In this document: piece by piece, positions 8,987 to 19,121 of the stretch
Numbering within the stretch: position 1 is the first letter of the stretch
How the letters are laid out: the number at the start of each line of letters is the position of its first letter
Origin: Oleiagrimonas sp963817755
GTDB taxonomy: Bacteria; Pseudomonadota; Gammaproteobacteria; Xanthomonadales; Rhodanobacteraceae
NCBI GenBank assembly: GCA_963817755.1
Contig: CAWFPB010000002.1
Coordinates: 496,001 to 560,000, forward strand
Direction: 5' to 3'
DNA length: 64,000 nt
Notes under the pieces: generated by a model
Told to the model about the DNA's origin: nothing
Seen by the model: only the letters and a program-made list of their open reading frames with translations
The model's database searches: none
Position numbers and translations under genes: made by a program

Positions 8987-10116
8987 TCATCGGTTCTTCC
9001 GGAAAAACGAGTCAGCGGTCTCGAGGATACGCGGGAGATGCTCGTCGAGTCCGATCCACAGAGGCATTCGCACGAGTCGCCCACTGACGTCGTCGGTGAC
9101 CTGCATGGATCCGTGTGTCCGGCAATGGCGCTGACCTGCCGGCGAAGCATGAAGCGGGACATAATGGAACACGGTAAGGATGTCATGCTGCCTCAGCGAA
9201 CCGATGAACCGCGTTCGGCTCTCGAGGCCGGGGAGGACCAGGTAGAACATGTGCGCGTTGTGTACACAATGCTTGGGGACGAACGGACGCTGCACGATAC
9301 CCGCTTGCACGTGGACCTGCCCACTCGTAGTAGCGCTCCCACAGTGCGAGTCGGCGATCAGTGATGGAGCGGGCCTCTTCCAGCTGAGCGGCCAGGAAGG
9401 CGGCGGTCAGCTCGCTGGGCAGGTACGATGATCCAGCATCGACCCACGTGTACTTGTCGATCTGACCGCGGAAGAATTTGCTCCGATTCGTACCTTTTTC
9501 GCGAATAATCTCGGCACGCTCGATGTACGTTCATCGTTGACGAGGAGCGCGCCACCCTCTCCAGAGATGACGTTCTTCGTCTCGTGGAAACTCAGCGTGC
9601 CAAATACACCGAAACTGCCAAGCGGCTTGCCTCGATAGGAGGACATGATGCCCTGCGCCGCGTCCTCGACGACTGCAAGACCATGCCGTTTTGCGACCTC
9701 GAGGATGGTGTCCATCTCGCACCCTACGCCAGCGTAATGCACGACGCAGATGGCCTTGGTTCGCGACGTGATTGCCTCCTCGACGTGTCTCGTCGATGTT
9801 CATGGTGTCCTTGCGGATGTCCACGAATACCGGTGTCGCTCCGCGTAGAACAAAGGCGTTGGCGGTGGAGACGAAGGTGAACGAAGGCATGATGACTTCG
9901 TCGCCCGGTTTAAGGTCCAGCAGCAGCGCGGACATTTCCAGTGCTGCGGTACAGGAATGCGTCAGCAGGCCTTCTCGCATCCGGTTGCTGCTCCAGCCAT
10001 TCGTGGCAGCGTCGCGTGAACATGCCATCGCCGGCAAGATGGCCTTGATCATGGGCTTCTTCGATGAAGCTCAGTTCTTTTCCGGTCATGTAGGGTTTGT
10101 TGAAGGGGATTTTCAT
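8987..10116 (-). pseudogene. wecE: dTDP-4-amino-4,6-dideoxygalactose transaminase WecE (four frameshifts)
   Basis: When the frames are joined the product has the length of Escherichia coli WecE (about 376 residues) and its landmark blocks: KIPFNKPYMTGKEL at the start, GDEVIMPSFTFVSTANAFV, VVEDAAQG, the PLP-lysine motif SFHETKN, and HNAHMFYL with a FHYVPLHASPAG block near the end. Between the listed pieces, a frame without ATG supplies the missing part (REKGTNRSKFFRG and DKYTWVDAGSSYL). WecE transfers an amino group from glutamate to dTDP-4-keto-6-deoxyglucose, giving the amino sugar Fuc4N. Single-base indels lie near 9995, 9790, 9527 and 9325. Conservation on both sides of each indel points to sequencing error. 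The neighbouring acylation genes suggest that the new amino group is then acylated. Confidence 0.88.
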
Positions 10117-10437
10117 GGGCACCGTGGTTGCCAACACGTTGTAGACAATCACGCCGGCCGTGATCAGCGCCAGGGCGCCCCATTGGCGCGTGCCAATATG
10201 TTCCCGGAAAATGCTAGTGCCGAGGATGGGCGTCAGTACGTAGGACGCGGCGGAGCCGATGTAGACGCGACCGATGCCCAGCTGGCGCACGGCAAAAAAG
10301 TAAACGGCACTGCCATGCAGAACAGCGATACGCCACCAGATGGAAGATTCGATGGTGCGAGACGTAGAACTGCTTGTAGCTCAGCTGACCGAAGGTGGTG
10401 AGCAAACGCTCAGGGCGAGAAAAAGATAGCCAGTCAC
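10117..10437 (-). pseudogene. EmrE-like (SMR/EamA-type) small membrane protein, second copy, frameshifted
   Basis: Pieces in different frames read as one small four-helix membrane protein: TGYLFLALSV and LLTTFGQLSYKQFYV near the start (GTG at 10437), then VLHGSAVYFFAVRQLG, SAASYVLTPILG and ALALITAGVIVY. This is the pattern of EmrE/ArnE/ArnF-like proteins, which in lipid A and O-antigen clusters act as putative flippases for undecaprenyl-linked amino sugars. The end runs in frame into the wecE start without a stop, which also indicates an indel near 10120. Boundaries are approximate. Confidence 0.6.
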
Positions 10438-10745
10438 GTTCCCGTGCCCCGGACAGCCCGAGGGGCTCAGAAGAAGGAGTACGCCCAGGGAAACAGCGAC
10501 TGCTCCCATGCCTGCGGCGCGGATACGGGTTCGCCGTATATGTAGGCAAGCGTCACCACGCAGGGAAAAACAGGGCCGTGGCCGGATAGGCGACGCTGAC
10601 CGGAAATCGCTTGTGCATGGCGCCCCAGACGACAAACCGTCCGAAACTGAGCGCGATCAGACAGACAGGAGCAGGACGACGAGGCCGCGGTGGTCATGAA
10701 GCAGACGGCGGCGTATTTGATCATGGAAGCGTTGACCAGCTGCAT
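10438..10745 (-). pseudogene. EmrE-like small membrane protein, first copy, frameshifted
   Basis: Starting at MQLVN (10745) or MIKYAAVCF (10724), three frames together give a hydrophobic four-helix protein: MIKYAAVCFMTTAA, then ALSFGRFVVWGAMHKRFPVS, FPCVVTLAYIYGEPVSAP and GAVAVSLGVLLLL. It is the same SMR/EamA type as the gene that follows, so the two may form a heterodimer like ArnE/ArnF. At least two indels are needed. Assignment is by hydrophobic pattern and gene context only, and boundaries are approximate. Confidence 0.55.
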
Positions 10746-10911
10746 GGCGATATTGATCGGACCAGAGCCAGCAGCAGTCCGCTTCGTAGAGGTTGTTGTC
10801 GTGGATCGATGCATGGGGCGAGCGAGAACGGTTGCGGTGTCGGAGGCGTCCACATGGCCGGGGGCCGATCGATTCACGCGAGGCCCCGGTTCGTATGGAT
10901 GGCCGGAGAGC

Positions 10912-11159
10912 CTACGGTCGCCGAACAGCTCCTGGGCCTTGGCGTAGAACTTGTCGATGGTGTTCACTTCGGCGGGATCCAGCTCGCCGAAATCGAGGCC
11001 GGTTTGGGATTCGACCTGAAGGACAAGGTCCATGCTGTCGAGCGAGTCGAGTCCGGCGTTGGAAAAGTCCTCGTCATTGGCGATATCGACTTCCTCGACA
11101 TCCTTTACCTGCTTGATGCTCTCGATGCAGGCGTTGCGGAATTCTTCTTTGCTGATCAT
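10912..11159 (-). CDS. Dedicated acyl carrier protein
   Basis: An acidic protein of about 82 residues with the phosphopantetheine attachment motif GLDSLDSMDL (Ser39). Helix II and the rest (ELDPAEVNTIDKFYAKAQELFG) follow the ACP fold. The open frame runs on past residue 82, but the DNA there (cgtagg) would give a TAG stop at 10914-10912 if one base were restored, so I place the 3' end there. The start codon lies one base after the stop of the KAS III-like gene, so the two are co-translated. An ACP inside an O-antigen cluster implies a special acyl chain built or carried for sugar modification. Confidence 0.88.
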
Positions 11160-11160
11160 T

Positions 11161-12108
11161 TCAGTCCTCTGAACTTTCAGTTTTCTCGATGACCATTGTC
11201 GCCCACGAGAGGCCGACTCCGAAGCCGCTCATCAGGATGCGCGGTGGAGGGGATTGCAGGCGTCGTTGCAGCATCAACGGCAAAGAGGATGATACGGTGT
11301 TGCCGGTGTTTCCCGCCTCGAACGGGGCCTTGTCAGCGGGCAGTTTCATGCGCTTGGCCAGGTTTTCGACGATGAACCGACTTCCCTGGTGGAACAGGAA
11401 TTCGTCGATGTCTCCGATGTCCAGGGATTCCCGCGCCAGATACCGGTCGATCTGTGCCGGCACCGCCGTCATGCTGAACTTGAAGACGTTGCTTCCCAGC
11501 ATGCGCAGCGAACCGCCGCGTTCGGCGACCTCGATCGAATGTCCCAGGGATCCGTTGGTTCCGAACATGGCCGGACGGCACCGGTACAGGGGGTCCGTGC
11601 CCAGCCAGGTGACTGTTGCGGCATCCCCGAACAGGAGTTCGGTATCCCAGTCTTCCGGGTCGATGATCTTGGAGTAGGGGTCGGCCGTGAACAGAAGGCC
11701 ATTCTGCAGGTTCTGGGCCTGCATGAAGGCGGTGATGGTCGCCAGGCCGTAGACGTATCCGGAGCATCCGAGAGAGATGTCGAAGCAGGCGACGTCGTGA
11801 CCGAGCCCGAGCTTCTTGTGCACGACCGCCGAGGTATGCGGGAGGCCGTGCGCATCGGGATTCTGGGTGCAGACGATCAGGCAGTCGACGGCAGACGGGT
11901 CGAATCCGGGCTGCCCGGCAAGGTCTTCATAGGCGGCGACGCACAGGTCGGAGGTCTCCATGTCCGCCGACTTCCTGGCGACGGACTCGAACCCGATCTT
12001 GTCGCGGATGAACGACTCGTCCTTGCCGGCCCGCTCGCTGCGGTCGAGGTTCGACATCTGCCCGGGAGCGACGAACGTGCCTATCGCCTTGATGCCGATC
12101 ATTTCCAC
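11161..12108 (-). CDS. 3-oxoacyl-ACP synthase III-like enzyme (FabH family)
   Basis: The 315-residue protein carries the full KAS III catalytic triad: Cys115 in DISLGCSGYVYG, His240 in EFLFHQGSRF, and Asn270 in EAGNTGNTVSSSL. E. coli FabH has the same order. Housekeeping FabH condenses acetyl-CoA with malonyl-ACP; this copy sits beside its own ACP and an LpxD-like acyltransferase in a sugar cluster. It may therefore make, or simply transfer, a short or branched acyl group onto that ACP. Its start overlaps the preceding gene by 10 bp. The specificity is inferred from context only. Confidence 0.9.
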   Translation of the reverse strand: MEMIGIKAIGTFVAPGQMSNLDRSERAGKDESFIRDKIGFESVARKSADMETSDLCVAAYEDLAGQPGFDPSAVDCLIVCTQNPDAHGLPHTSAVVHKKLGLGHDVACFDISLGCSGYVYGLATITAFMQAQNLQNGLLFTADPYSKIIDPEDWDTELLFGDAATVTWLGTDPLYRCRPAMFGTNGSLGHSIEVAERGGSLRMLGSNVFKFSMTAVPAQIDRYLARESLDIGDIDEFLFHQGSRFIVENLAKRMKLPADKAPFEAGNTGNTVSSSLPLMLQRRLQSPPPRILMSGFGVGLSWATMVIEKTESSED

Positions 12109-12671
12109 ACTCCGAAGAAGATCTGTCCGAGCGGCTCGTTCCCGGAGCGGATATCGCCTTGGAAAAACTCGCCGATGTCCCTGCTGTAGCGGATGGTCAA
12201 ACCTTCCTGGGGAAGCTTCTTGAGCCGGATACGTACGAATACATATTTTTGCACTACATCTGGGTAGACCGATTGAAGCAGGTTCTTGAATCCGGCCACC
12301 AAGGATTCCATGCGCGAAAAAGAGCCGATATCGGCGGGGATATCGATTTCGCGTGCTTGAAGGTCGAGAGCAAATCGACTCACCAGAGCCGGTTCATCGT
12401 ATGGAAGTGCGCTGGTGATCGGTTTATCGCTTTCGATGATGAAGATGCGCTCACTTGCATCCTTCCATTCGGCGACGAGAGCTTGCTCATCTTCAGGCCG
12501 GTCAGTCGCGTAGATGACCTGATTGCCTGTCTTGCGATGGAACTTGAAATCGATGTTCTCGGCCTGACGGCCTCGCAACACGATCAAGTCGTCGAAGAGC
12601 GATGCACTCTGGAGATACTTGCGGTCTCCACGGAACTGGAAATGGCGCTCAATGTTCACAGCGGACCTCAT
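12099..12671 (-). CDS. Unrecognised protein of the acyl-sugar cluster
   Basis: I do not recognise this family. The 190-residue protein is soluble and mixed alpha/beta by appearance, with alternating charged and hydrophobic strands (NIDFKFHRKTGNQVIY, VFVRIRLKKL) and no signal peptide or membrane segment. It overlaps the LpxD-like gene upstream by 23 bp and the KAS III gene downstream by 10 bp, so it is translated with them. Its position between an acyltransferase and a condensing enzyme suggests a step in making or transferring the acyl group, for example a dehydratase-like or scaffold role. No catalytic motif can be named. Confidence 0.75.
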   Translation of the reverse strand: MRSAVNIERHFQFRGDRKYLQSASLFDDLIVLRGRQAENIDFKFHRKTGNQVIYATDRPEDEQALVAEWKDASERIFIIESDKPITSALPYDEPALVSRFALDLQAREIDIPADIGSFSRMESLVAGFKNLLQSVYPDVVQKYVFVRIRLKKLPQEGLTIRYSRDIGEFFQGDIRSGNEPLGQIFFGVWK

Positions 12672-13581
12672 TCATGTATTTGCGCATGACTTTCTTGTGA
12701 TCGAGAGCCAGATTTCCCGACACGTCTGAACCTGCAGGTACATCCCGGACGACGACGGCTCCGATGCGGACCTTTGAGTCTTCGCCAATCGCGATCGAGT
12801 TTGAAATCGTTGCCGAGGCGCCTATCCATGCCCTGGCCCCAATACGGGCCCTCCCGGCGACCAGCACGTTGCTGGATATGGTGACCTCGTCATCGATCAT
12901 CGCGTCATGTCCTATGGTGCTCCGTATGCCGATATGGGCGCGCTTTCCGATCCGTGTGCATTCGCTACGGATCGCGGAGCGGACAAGGATCGCTCCGGCA
13001 TAGATATACGCGTTTTCGCCGATTTCGATGCCGCCGAAATGCGGAATGTGACATCGCTTGCCCAGAACGGTCTTGGCGTACAGCCCTTCACAACCGACGA
13101 TCGCGCCAGATTCGATGACGACGCCGCGTGCGATGTGGATCGGTCCGTCGATCACGGCACGGGGGCCGATGTGGACGCCTTCCTCCACCGTGACCTGGCC
13201 GCACAATACGGCCGAGTCATGAATCTCGGCAGTGTCGTGGATTCGGGGTCCGGTGCTGGCGTCTTCGAACGCCTGCGCCATGTGCAGGTAGTGGTATAGC
13301 CCTTCCGGATCGGTCGTGGCGACGACCGCCTTGTCCTGTTCGGCTTCGCGCTCGACGACCTCCGGCGGGGCGATGATCACGGCCACATCCGGGTTGCCGC
13401 TTGCAAGGCGGAAGTAGTGGCGATTGACCGCCAGGCACACGACACCCGGCCGGCGGGTCCACACGAAACCGGTCTGGCAGGCTTCCTCCAGCCTGTCGCT
13501 GTTGCGGATGCCCACGACCCGGAGCCGGTCTTCGAGTTCGTTCAGCATGCCGGCGATACCGGACGCCCAGCCTGGATTCAT
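12649..13581 (-). CDS. LpxD-like left-handed beta-helix acyltransferase
   Basis: The C-terminal two thirds consists of hexapeptide repeats ([LIV]-G-x4 type, for example VEEGVHIGPRAVIDGPIHIARGV), which fold into a left-handed beta-helix. HFGGIEIGENAYIYAG carries a His in a position like the catalytic His of LpxD/LpxA. The N-terminal part (about 110 residues) resembles the uridine-binding region of LpxD only in size. The enzyme would transfer an acyl group from acyl-ACP to an amino sugar. The neighbouring ACP and WecE supply both substrates. I use the start at 13581 (MNPGWASG); the frame is open to 13656. It overlaps the next gene by 23 bp. Confidence 0.82.
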   Translation of the reverse strand: MNPGWASGIAGMLNELEDRLRVVGIRNSDRLEEACQTGFVWTRRPGVVCLAVNRHYFRLASGNPDVAVIIAPPEVVEREAEQDKAVVATTDPEGLYHYLHMAQAFEDASTGPRIHDTAEIHDSAVLCGQVTVEEGVHIGPRAVIDGPIHIARGVVIESGAIVGCEGLYAKTVLGKRCHIPHFGGIEIGENAYIYAGAILVRSAIRSECTRIGKRAHIGIRSTIGHDAMIDDEVTISSNVLVAGRARIGARAWIGASATISNSIAIGEDSKVRIGAVVVRDVPAGSDVSGNLALDHKKVMRKYMNEVRCEH

Positions 13582-13694
13582 CGTCTTTCCATCCCGTTTG
13601 CGACCATGGTTTTCCATGTCTTCGTTAAATCTTCCTTGTCGTCCATGTAGCAGCACGTCTACACATCGAGAGGTTCCCCTGCCGGAATTACGAA

Positions 13695-14633
13695 TCAGTC
13701 ATGCGCCTCGAAGATGGGGAATTGGCGTGGACGTGACTGTTCTTCGACAAGTCTTCCCACATATTCGCCGACGATACCCATGAACAGCAGGATGTTGCCG
13801 CAAAGGAAGGAAATGAGCACGGCCAATGAAGGCCAGCCCGTGACCAGATGACCGCCCAGCAGCACATAGGCGACTGTTCCTGCGGCATACATCAGGGACG
13901 CCAAGCTCAATACCATGCCCCAGCCGACCATGAAGCGCAGCGGCAGATAGGAGTGGTTGATCAGCAGAAAGGATGCCAACTTGATCATGCGCCTCAGTGT
14001 ATAGGTACTGCGTCCGTGGGCACGCTCGTCGTGGGTGACATCGAGATTGGCAATGCGATCGATGGGTACGGAGGAAAATATGAGCGCCGGAAGGTAAGCG
14101 TGAACACCCTTGAAGGTACCCATGCTCTGGGCCACCCTCCGGCTCATGCATCGATAGCTCGAAAGATAAAGATCTCTTGGTTTTCCGAGGATCCTGGAAA
14201 CCAGCCACTGGACGATCCTGCTGGACAGATTTCGAGGTGCGCTGTGCTTCTTCGTGGTGACGATCTTGCCGATGACGAGGTCGTAGCCTTCGTTCATCTT
14301 CTCGATGAAACGGGGGATCTCCTCGGGGGGGTTCTGCAGGTCGTCGTCCAGGGTGAACACATAACGACCCTTTGCGCGTTGCAGGCCGCATAGTGTGGCC
14401 TGATGCTGTCCCATGTTGCAGGCGAAGCGAACCACCTTGACCCGGGGATCCCGTTCATGGAGTCCGAGCATGTGCTGGAAGGTGCCGTCGTTGCTCGCAT
14501 CGTCGACGAGGACGATTTCCCATTCCGCGGCATTCTCGTCCAGGACGTGCCGGATGCGTTCGTACAGGGTGTCCAGCGTCGCCTTGCTGCGGTAGACCGG
14601 AATCACCACGCTGATATCGGGCCTGGATGTCAT
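13695..14633 (-). CDS. GT2 glycosyltransferase, GtrB/ArnC/DPM1-like, with two C-terminal membrane helices
   Basis: The start at 14633 (MTSRPDISVVIPVYRS) gives a 312-residue protein. It has the GT2 motifs VLVDDASNDGT and TLDDDLQNPPEEIP, the second being the metal-binding region typical of polyprenyl-phosphate glycosyltransferases. The C-terminus has two hydrophobic helices (residues about 235-260 and 268-290), as in GtrB and ArnC. Such enzymes put a sugar on undecaprenyl phosphate, which is later used in the periplasm. Together with the two EmrE-like proteins this resembles an Arn- or Gtr-type route for adding a single modified sugar. The frame is open to 14765, but the longer N-terminus looks like untranslated sequence. 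Confidence 0.9.
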   Translation of the reverse strand: MTSRPDISVVIPVYRSKATLDTLYERIRHVLDENAAEWEIVLVDDASNDGTFQHMLGLHERDPRVKVVRFACNMGQHQATLCGLQRAKGRYVFTLDDDLQNPPEEIPRFIEKMNEGYDLVIGKIVTTKKHSAPRNLSSRIVQWLVSRILGKPRDLYLSSYRCMSRRVAQSMGTFKGVHAYLPALIFSSVPIDRIANLDVTHDERAHGRSTYTLRRMIKLASFLLINHSYLPLRFMVGWGMVLSLASLMYAAGTVAYVLLGGHLVTGWPSLAVLISFLCGNILLFMGIVGEYVGRLVEEQSRPRQFPIFEAHD

Positions 14634-15029
14634 GTTCGTGTCCCGTGGTCGAATGAGCGCCTTGCCCCGTATGCAAGGCCCATGGCATCGATCAGGGCGG
14701 TGACCGGGTATGTCGGTCCCGCCCTCAAGATCCATGCCCGGAAAGTCCCCATGATCGCACAGCATGCCGTTTCACGCGGTACCGCTTGCGGATTTTGATA
14801 CCGGTTCCCGGATGTGCCGCATGCGTCCGCTCGGGGCGGACACATGGTCGATCCAGCCGGCGCGACAGTTTGACGGCGAGGGGCCGGGTCCGTCTTTCCC
14901 GGCAGTCTGACTTTTCCGGAGCCAGGACTTTAGGCCCGCGCACGCCTCGCGGTCTCGGGCGCGCCGGTCGACGAGTGCCTGCATGAGGGGAACAAGTGCC
15001 ATACACGCCTCGACAGGGAGCCTGGCGAG
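14634..15029. other. Intergenic gap, probable promoter region of the minus-strand glycan operon
   Basis: About 396 bp with no convincing gene. A small inverted repeat (GTCCGC/GCGGAC, 14825-14841) is the only structure I see. The gap precedes the first gene of the long minus-strand polysaccharide run, so its promoter should lie here, but no clear -35/-10 pair could be picked. Confidence 0.4.
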
Positions 15030-17011
<1,982 letters not shown>

Positions 17012-17117
17012 GCGCGAGCTCCCCGAGCCGCAACGATAGCAGCAGGGGCTTCGGGCATCGATAACCCATAAGTCCCAAATACGGAAGGGTCACGCACAAG
17101 ACATTGATTAAAATGAA

Positions 17118-17141
17118 AAGACCGCCGTCCCCGGCGGTCTT
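17118..17141 (-). terminator. Rho-independent terminator after etfA
   Basis: A 10-bp stem (AAGACCGCCG/CGGCGGTCTT) with a 4-base loop, followed on the minus strand by a T-rich stretch (TTCATTTT). It lies 20 bases after the etfA stop. Confidence 0.85.
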
Positions 17142-17161
17142 CGCTGGCGGGTGTTGGCGAA

Positions 17162-18106
17162 TCAGCCCAGCGCCGCCTCGATCTCCGGGATCACCTTGAA
17201 CAGGTCGCCGACCAGGCCGATGTCGGCGATCTCGAAGATCGGCGCGTCGGCGTCCTTGTTGATGGCGACGATGGTGCCGGCGTCCTTGATGCCGGTCAGG
17301 TGCTGGATGGCGCCGGAGATGCCGAAGGCCATGTACAGCTCCGGCGCGATGATCTTGCCGGTCTGGCCGACCTGCATGTCGTTGGGCACGTAGCCGGCGT
17401 CGACCGCGGCGCGCGAGGCGCCGACGGCGGCGTTCATCTTCTCGGCCAGCTTGTAGACGATCTGGAAATTCTCCTTCGAGCCGACGCCGCGGCCGCCGGA
17501 GATCACGCGCGGGGCGCTCTGCAGGTCGGGGCGGTCGCTCTTGTCCTGCTTCAGTTCCACGAAGCGGGTGTGCGTGGGCAATTCCACGTCCAGCGCCAGC
17601 GCCTCGACCGGCGCGGTGCTGTCGCCGCTGACGGCGGCCTTCCACGAGGCCGAGCGGATGGTCGCGACCACGGTGCGGTCGGCCGGGGCCTCGACGGTGA
17701 CGATGGCGTTACCGGCGTAGATCGGGCGGGTGAAGGTGTGCGGGCCTTCCACCGTCATCACGTCGCTGACCTGGGCCACGCCCAGCAGCGCGGCCACGCG
17801 CGGCATGAGGTCCTTGCCGGTGGTGGTGGAGGCGGCGAACACGTGGCTGTAGCCCTCGGCCGCCTTGGCGATCTGCGGCGCCGCGGTGGCGGCCAGGGTG
17901 TGGGCGTTCTCCGCGCGGGCCACGGTCAGCACGCGGCTGACGCCCTCGATCTTGGCGGCCTCGGCGGCGATGGCGTCGGGCGTGTCGGCCAGGACCAGCA
18001 CGTCGACGGCCTCGGCGCCGACCGCGCTCGCGGCAGAGACGGCGCGCGCAGTGGCGCCGTTGAGCTTGCCTTGCAGATGTTCGGCGATGACCAGGATCTT
18101 GCTCAT
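17162..18106 (-). CDS. etfA: Electron transfer flavoprotein alpha subunit
   Basis: The protein is 314 residues, the usual length. The C-terminal FAD domain shows VISGGRGVGSKENF, the QVGQTGKIIAPELYMAFGISGAIQH block that binds FAD, and AINKDADAPIFEIADIGLVGD. With EtfB it accepts electrons from acyl-CoA dehydrogenases and passes them to ETF-ubiquinone oxidoreductase (encoded at 29688-31289). It lies 82 bp after etfB on the same strand and ends at a clear terminator, so the two form an operon. Confidence 0.98.
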   Translation of the reverse strand: MSKILVIAEHLQGKLNGATARAVSAASAVGAEAVDVLVLADTPDAIAAEAAKIEGVSRVLTVARAENAHTLAATAAPQIAKAAEGYSHVFAASTTTGKDLMPRVAALLGVAQVSDVMTVEGPHTFTRPIYAGNAIVTVEAPADRTVVATIRSASWKAAVSGDSTAPVEALALDVELPTHTRFVELKQDKSDRPDLQSAPRVISGGRGVGSKENFQIVYKLAEKMNAAVGASRAAVDAGYVPNDMQVGQTGKIIAPELYMAFGISGAIQHLTGIKDAGTIVAINKDADAPIFEIADIGLVGDLFKVIPEIEAALG

Positions 18107-18188
18107 GTTGGATGTCCTCGGTTCTGTCTTGGTTCGCCCGGGCGAGCGGCGCGATGCGCGGCCGGCGGCCGGGGCGGGATGCGATGGA

Positions 18189-18935
18189 TTACAGCAGACC
18201 CTTCTGCTTCAGGGCGGCGACCAGCGCGGCGGCGTCCTCGACCATCTCGCCCTTCTCGCGCTTGGGCGGCGGGGCGAAGTTCGTGGTCGTCAGGTGATCG
18301 CCGCTGTCCACGCCCAGGCTGTCGAAATCGATGACATCGATGGGCTTGGACTTGGCCTTCATGATGTCCGGCAGCTTGATGAAGCGCGGCTCGTTCAGGC
18401 GCAGGTCGGTGGTGACCACGGCCGGCAATTCGGCCTCGATGGTTTCCAGGCCGGCGTCGACCTCGCGGGTCACGGTGGCCTTGCCGTCGACGATGGCCAG
18501 CTCGCTGGCGAAGGTGGCCTGCGGGCGGTCCCACAGCGCGGCCAGCATCTGGCCGGTCTGGTTGGCGTCGTCGTCGATGGCCTGCTTGCCCAGGATCACC
18601 AGGTCCGGCGACTCGGTCTCGATCAGCTTCAGGAAGGTGCGCGCGGCGGTCAGCGGCTGCGGCGCGCCGTCGGTGGTGACGTGGATGGCGCGGTTGGCGC
18701 CCATGGCCAGGCCGTTGCGCAGGTGCGCAGTCAGGTCCGACGGGCCGATGCCGACGATGACCACTTCCTCGGCCACGCCCTGCTCGCGCAGGCGCAGGGC
18801 CTCTTCCAGGGCGATGTCGTCGAACGGGTTGGCCGACAGCTTCACGCCGTCGGTGGCGACGCCGGAGCCGTCCGGCTTGACCTGCACGCGCACGTTGTAG
18901 TCCACGACGCGCTTGTAACCGACCAGGATCTTCAT
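18189..18935 (-). CDS. etfB: Electron transfer flavoprotein beta subunit
   Basis: A 248-residue protein starting MKILVGYKRVVDYNVRV, with NPFDDIALEEALRLREQG and the AMP-binding region (VVIVGIGPSDLTAHLRNGLAMGA is split over two blocks). The recognition loop LILGKQAIDDDANQTGQMLAA and the late ETTIEAELPAVV-type block are typical. EtfB binds AMP and forms the heterodimer with EtfA. It is the first gene of the etfBA pair and is transcribed away from the LacI-type regulator at 19122, which shares the intergenic region. Confidence 0.97.
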   Translation of the reverse strand: MKILVGYKRVVDYNVRVQVKPDGSGVATDGVKLSANPFDDIALEEALRLREQGVAEEVVIVGIGPSDLTAHLRNGLAMGANRAIHVTTDGAPQPLTAARTFLKLIETESPDLVILGKQAIDDDANQTGQMLAALWDRPQATFASELAIVDGKATVTREVDAGLETIEAELPAVVTTDLRLNEPRFIKLPDIMKAKSKPIDVIDFDSLGVDSGDHLTTTNFAPPPKREKGEMVEDAAALVAALKQKGLL

Positions 18936-19121
18936 CAGCGGTTCCTATTCCAGTGTCTGCGGGCGCCACGGTGCCGTGGTCGCCATGAATCAAACGCTTA
19001 TTCTAACCCGAGCGCGGGGTCCGGGCCGAGTCGGTTCGGGGCGGCTTGCGGTATAAGCCGTGCGTGGCCATGATCGAAAGCTGGTCCGCTTGCGGGACCG
19101 GCGGCACGGGAGGCATAGGCA

